NCBI GenBank assembly: GCA_013397695.1
Contig: VYZI01000422.1
Location: 549,363 to 613,362, forward strand
Reading direction: 5' to 3'
DNA: 64,000 nt
Source: Centropus unirufus
Lineage: Eukaryota; Chordata; Aves; Cuculiformes; Centropidae
Shown: piece by piece, positions 63,476 to 64,000 of the stretch
Numbering within the stretch: the first letter of the stretch is position 1
How the letters are laid out: every line of letters starts with the position of its first letter
The notes under the pieces: model-generated
Databases searched by the model: none
What the model saw: only the letters and a program-made list of their open reading frames with translations
What the model was told of the DNA's origin: nothing
Translations under genes and position numbers: made by a program

Positions 63476-63604
63476 TACTCTGGAAATCCAACAGCTGATG
63501 GTCCAGGCATGAGCGAGCAGTGGTTCTTTAGCTCAGTGGACACTTGTGAACCTCTGAGAGCTGGTGGGTTTGCTCTTGGCTCTGTGTGCCTCCTGCTGGG
63601 CTAA

Positions 63605-64000
63605 CTAGTGGCGCACACGTGCTGTGTCCAGACTGTATTTCTTCTCCCGAAGGAGTTGCTGCTGCGGCTCTCCCAGTTGGACTCTGCTTTCTTTAAGGAT
63701 TTGTGAGTGTTGGATGAGTCTCAGCAGCTCCTGGCGTAGGTGCCAATTCTCTGCCCTCATTTCTTTGATTCGTTCAATCAGACATTGTACTGCTGCCTCT
63801 TCCGCTGTTGCGGTGATCACTTGGATCTTCCGGTTGAAGTCCATCTCACAGTCAGCCTTGGCCTGCAGAAACCTGCTCTTGATTTTGTGCATTTGATCTG
63901 CCTGCTGTACCTTTGTGACCAGCAATTCCTTCTCCAGCTCTTTGATCCTTTTTGCCCGTTCCAGCTGAGTGGATGGGCCTATGAGACGCTGCAGGTCTTC
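63605..64000 (-). CDS. CCDC166-like coiled-coil protein (DUF4515 type), C-terminal part
   Basis: The minus-strand frame is open from the window edge for 131 codons to TAG at 63607-63605, so the 5' part is missing. The product is an unbroken charged alpha-helix with heptad-like leucines, a clear coiled coil. From memory of human CCDC166, the stretches QLERAKRIKELEKELL, KIKSRFLQAKADCEMDFN, AEEAAVQCLI and ENWHLRQELLRLIQHSQIL line up in order with its helical core, including the ending TARVRH against LARVHG. Human CCDC166 continues with a long Ser/Pro/Arg-rich tail, whereas this protein stops right after the helix. An AATAAA follows 130 bp later, so the early end looks genuine. Other DUF4515 proteins (CCDC121, BBOF1, CCDC83) are alternatives. 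Function is not established; family members are linked to basal bodies or cilia. Any ATG in this piece is internal. Confidence 0.65.
   Translation of the reverse strand, partial: EDLQRLIGPSTQLERAKRIKELEKELLVTKVQQADQMHKIKSRFLQAKADCEMDFNRKIQVITATAEEAAVQCLIERIKEMRAENWHLRQELLRLIQHSQILKESRVQLGEPQQQLLREKKYSLDTARVRH

Noticed and set aside
63578..63600. CTCF-like CCAGCAGGAGGCACA on the minus strand next to the CCDC166-like stop codon
   Set aside because: Two mismatches to the core, one at a key position.

Overview
This window is vertebrate nuclear DNA from a bird. The main evidence is many dispersed CR1 LINE copies with the typical avian 3' end (an ATTCTATGATTCT-type terminus after a 'CCTTCCAACCC' block), very low coding density, U2-type splice sites and a CpG-island promoter. 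A galliform is plausible, but the sequence does not prove it.

Two protein-coding genes can be supported, both on the minus strand. (1) GEMIN8, a subunit of the SMN complex, enters the window as a large coding exon at 11211-11643. Its start codon lies in a tiny upstream exon at 14667-14703, where ATG forms the last three bases before the donor. A further small 5' UTR exon is proposed at 18202-18239, and a CpG-island promoter at about 19555-20160. The last coding exon was not found, so it should lie left of base 1; 1-11210 then reads as its downstream intron. (2) At the right edge, 63605-64000 is the C-terminal 131 codons of a coiled-coil protein resembling CCDC166 (DUF4515 type). It has a nearby AATAAA and its 5' part lies outside the window.

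The 43 kb between them (about 21-63 kb) is a gene desert. It holds CR1 fragments in both orientations, a pile-up of CR1 pieces beside the GEMIN8 promoter, an avian repeat abutting a CR1 pol fragment, a probable retroviral LTR end near 52.3 kb, two MIR-like relics in the window as a whole, a 42-bp minisatellite running into a 160-bp purine tract, and a (CCCTTT)n array that ends in a 280-N assembly gap. A perfect CTCF consensus in the CpG island and a 14/15 match 1.1 kb away point in divergent directions, which would fit a domain boundary at the GEMIN8 promoter.

I found no new biological system. The points most worth a second look are the GEMIN8 start-codon arrangement and its upstream start-stop uORF, the divergent CTCF pair, the 89-bp near-perfect duplication in a GEMIN8 intron, the 42-bp minisatellite, and the edge-truncated CCDC166-like gene.
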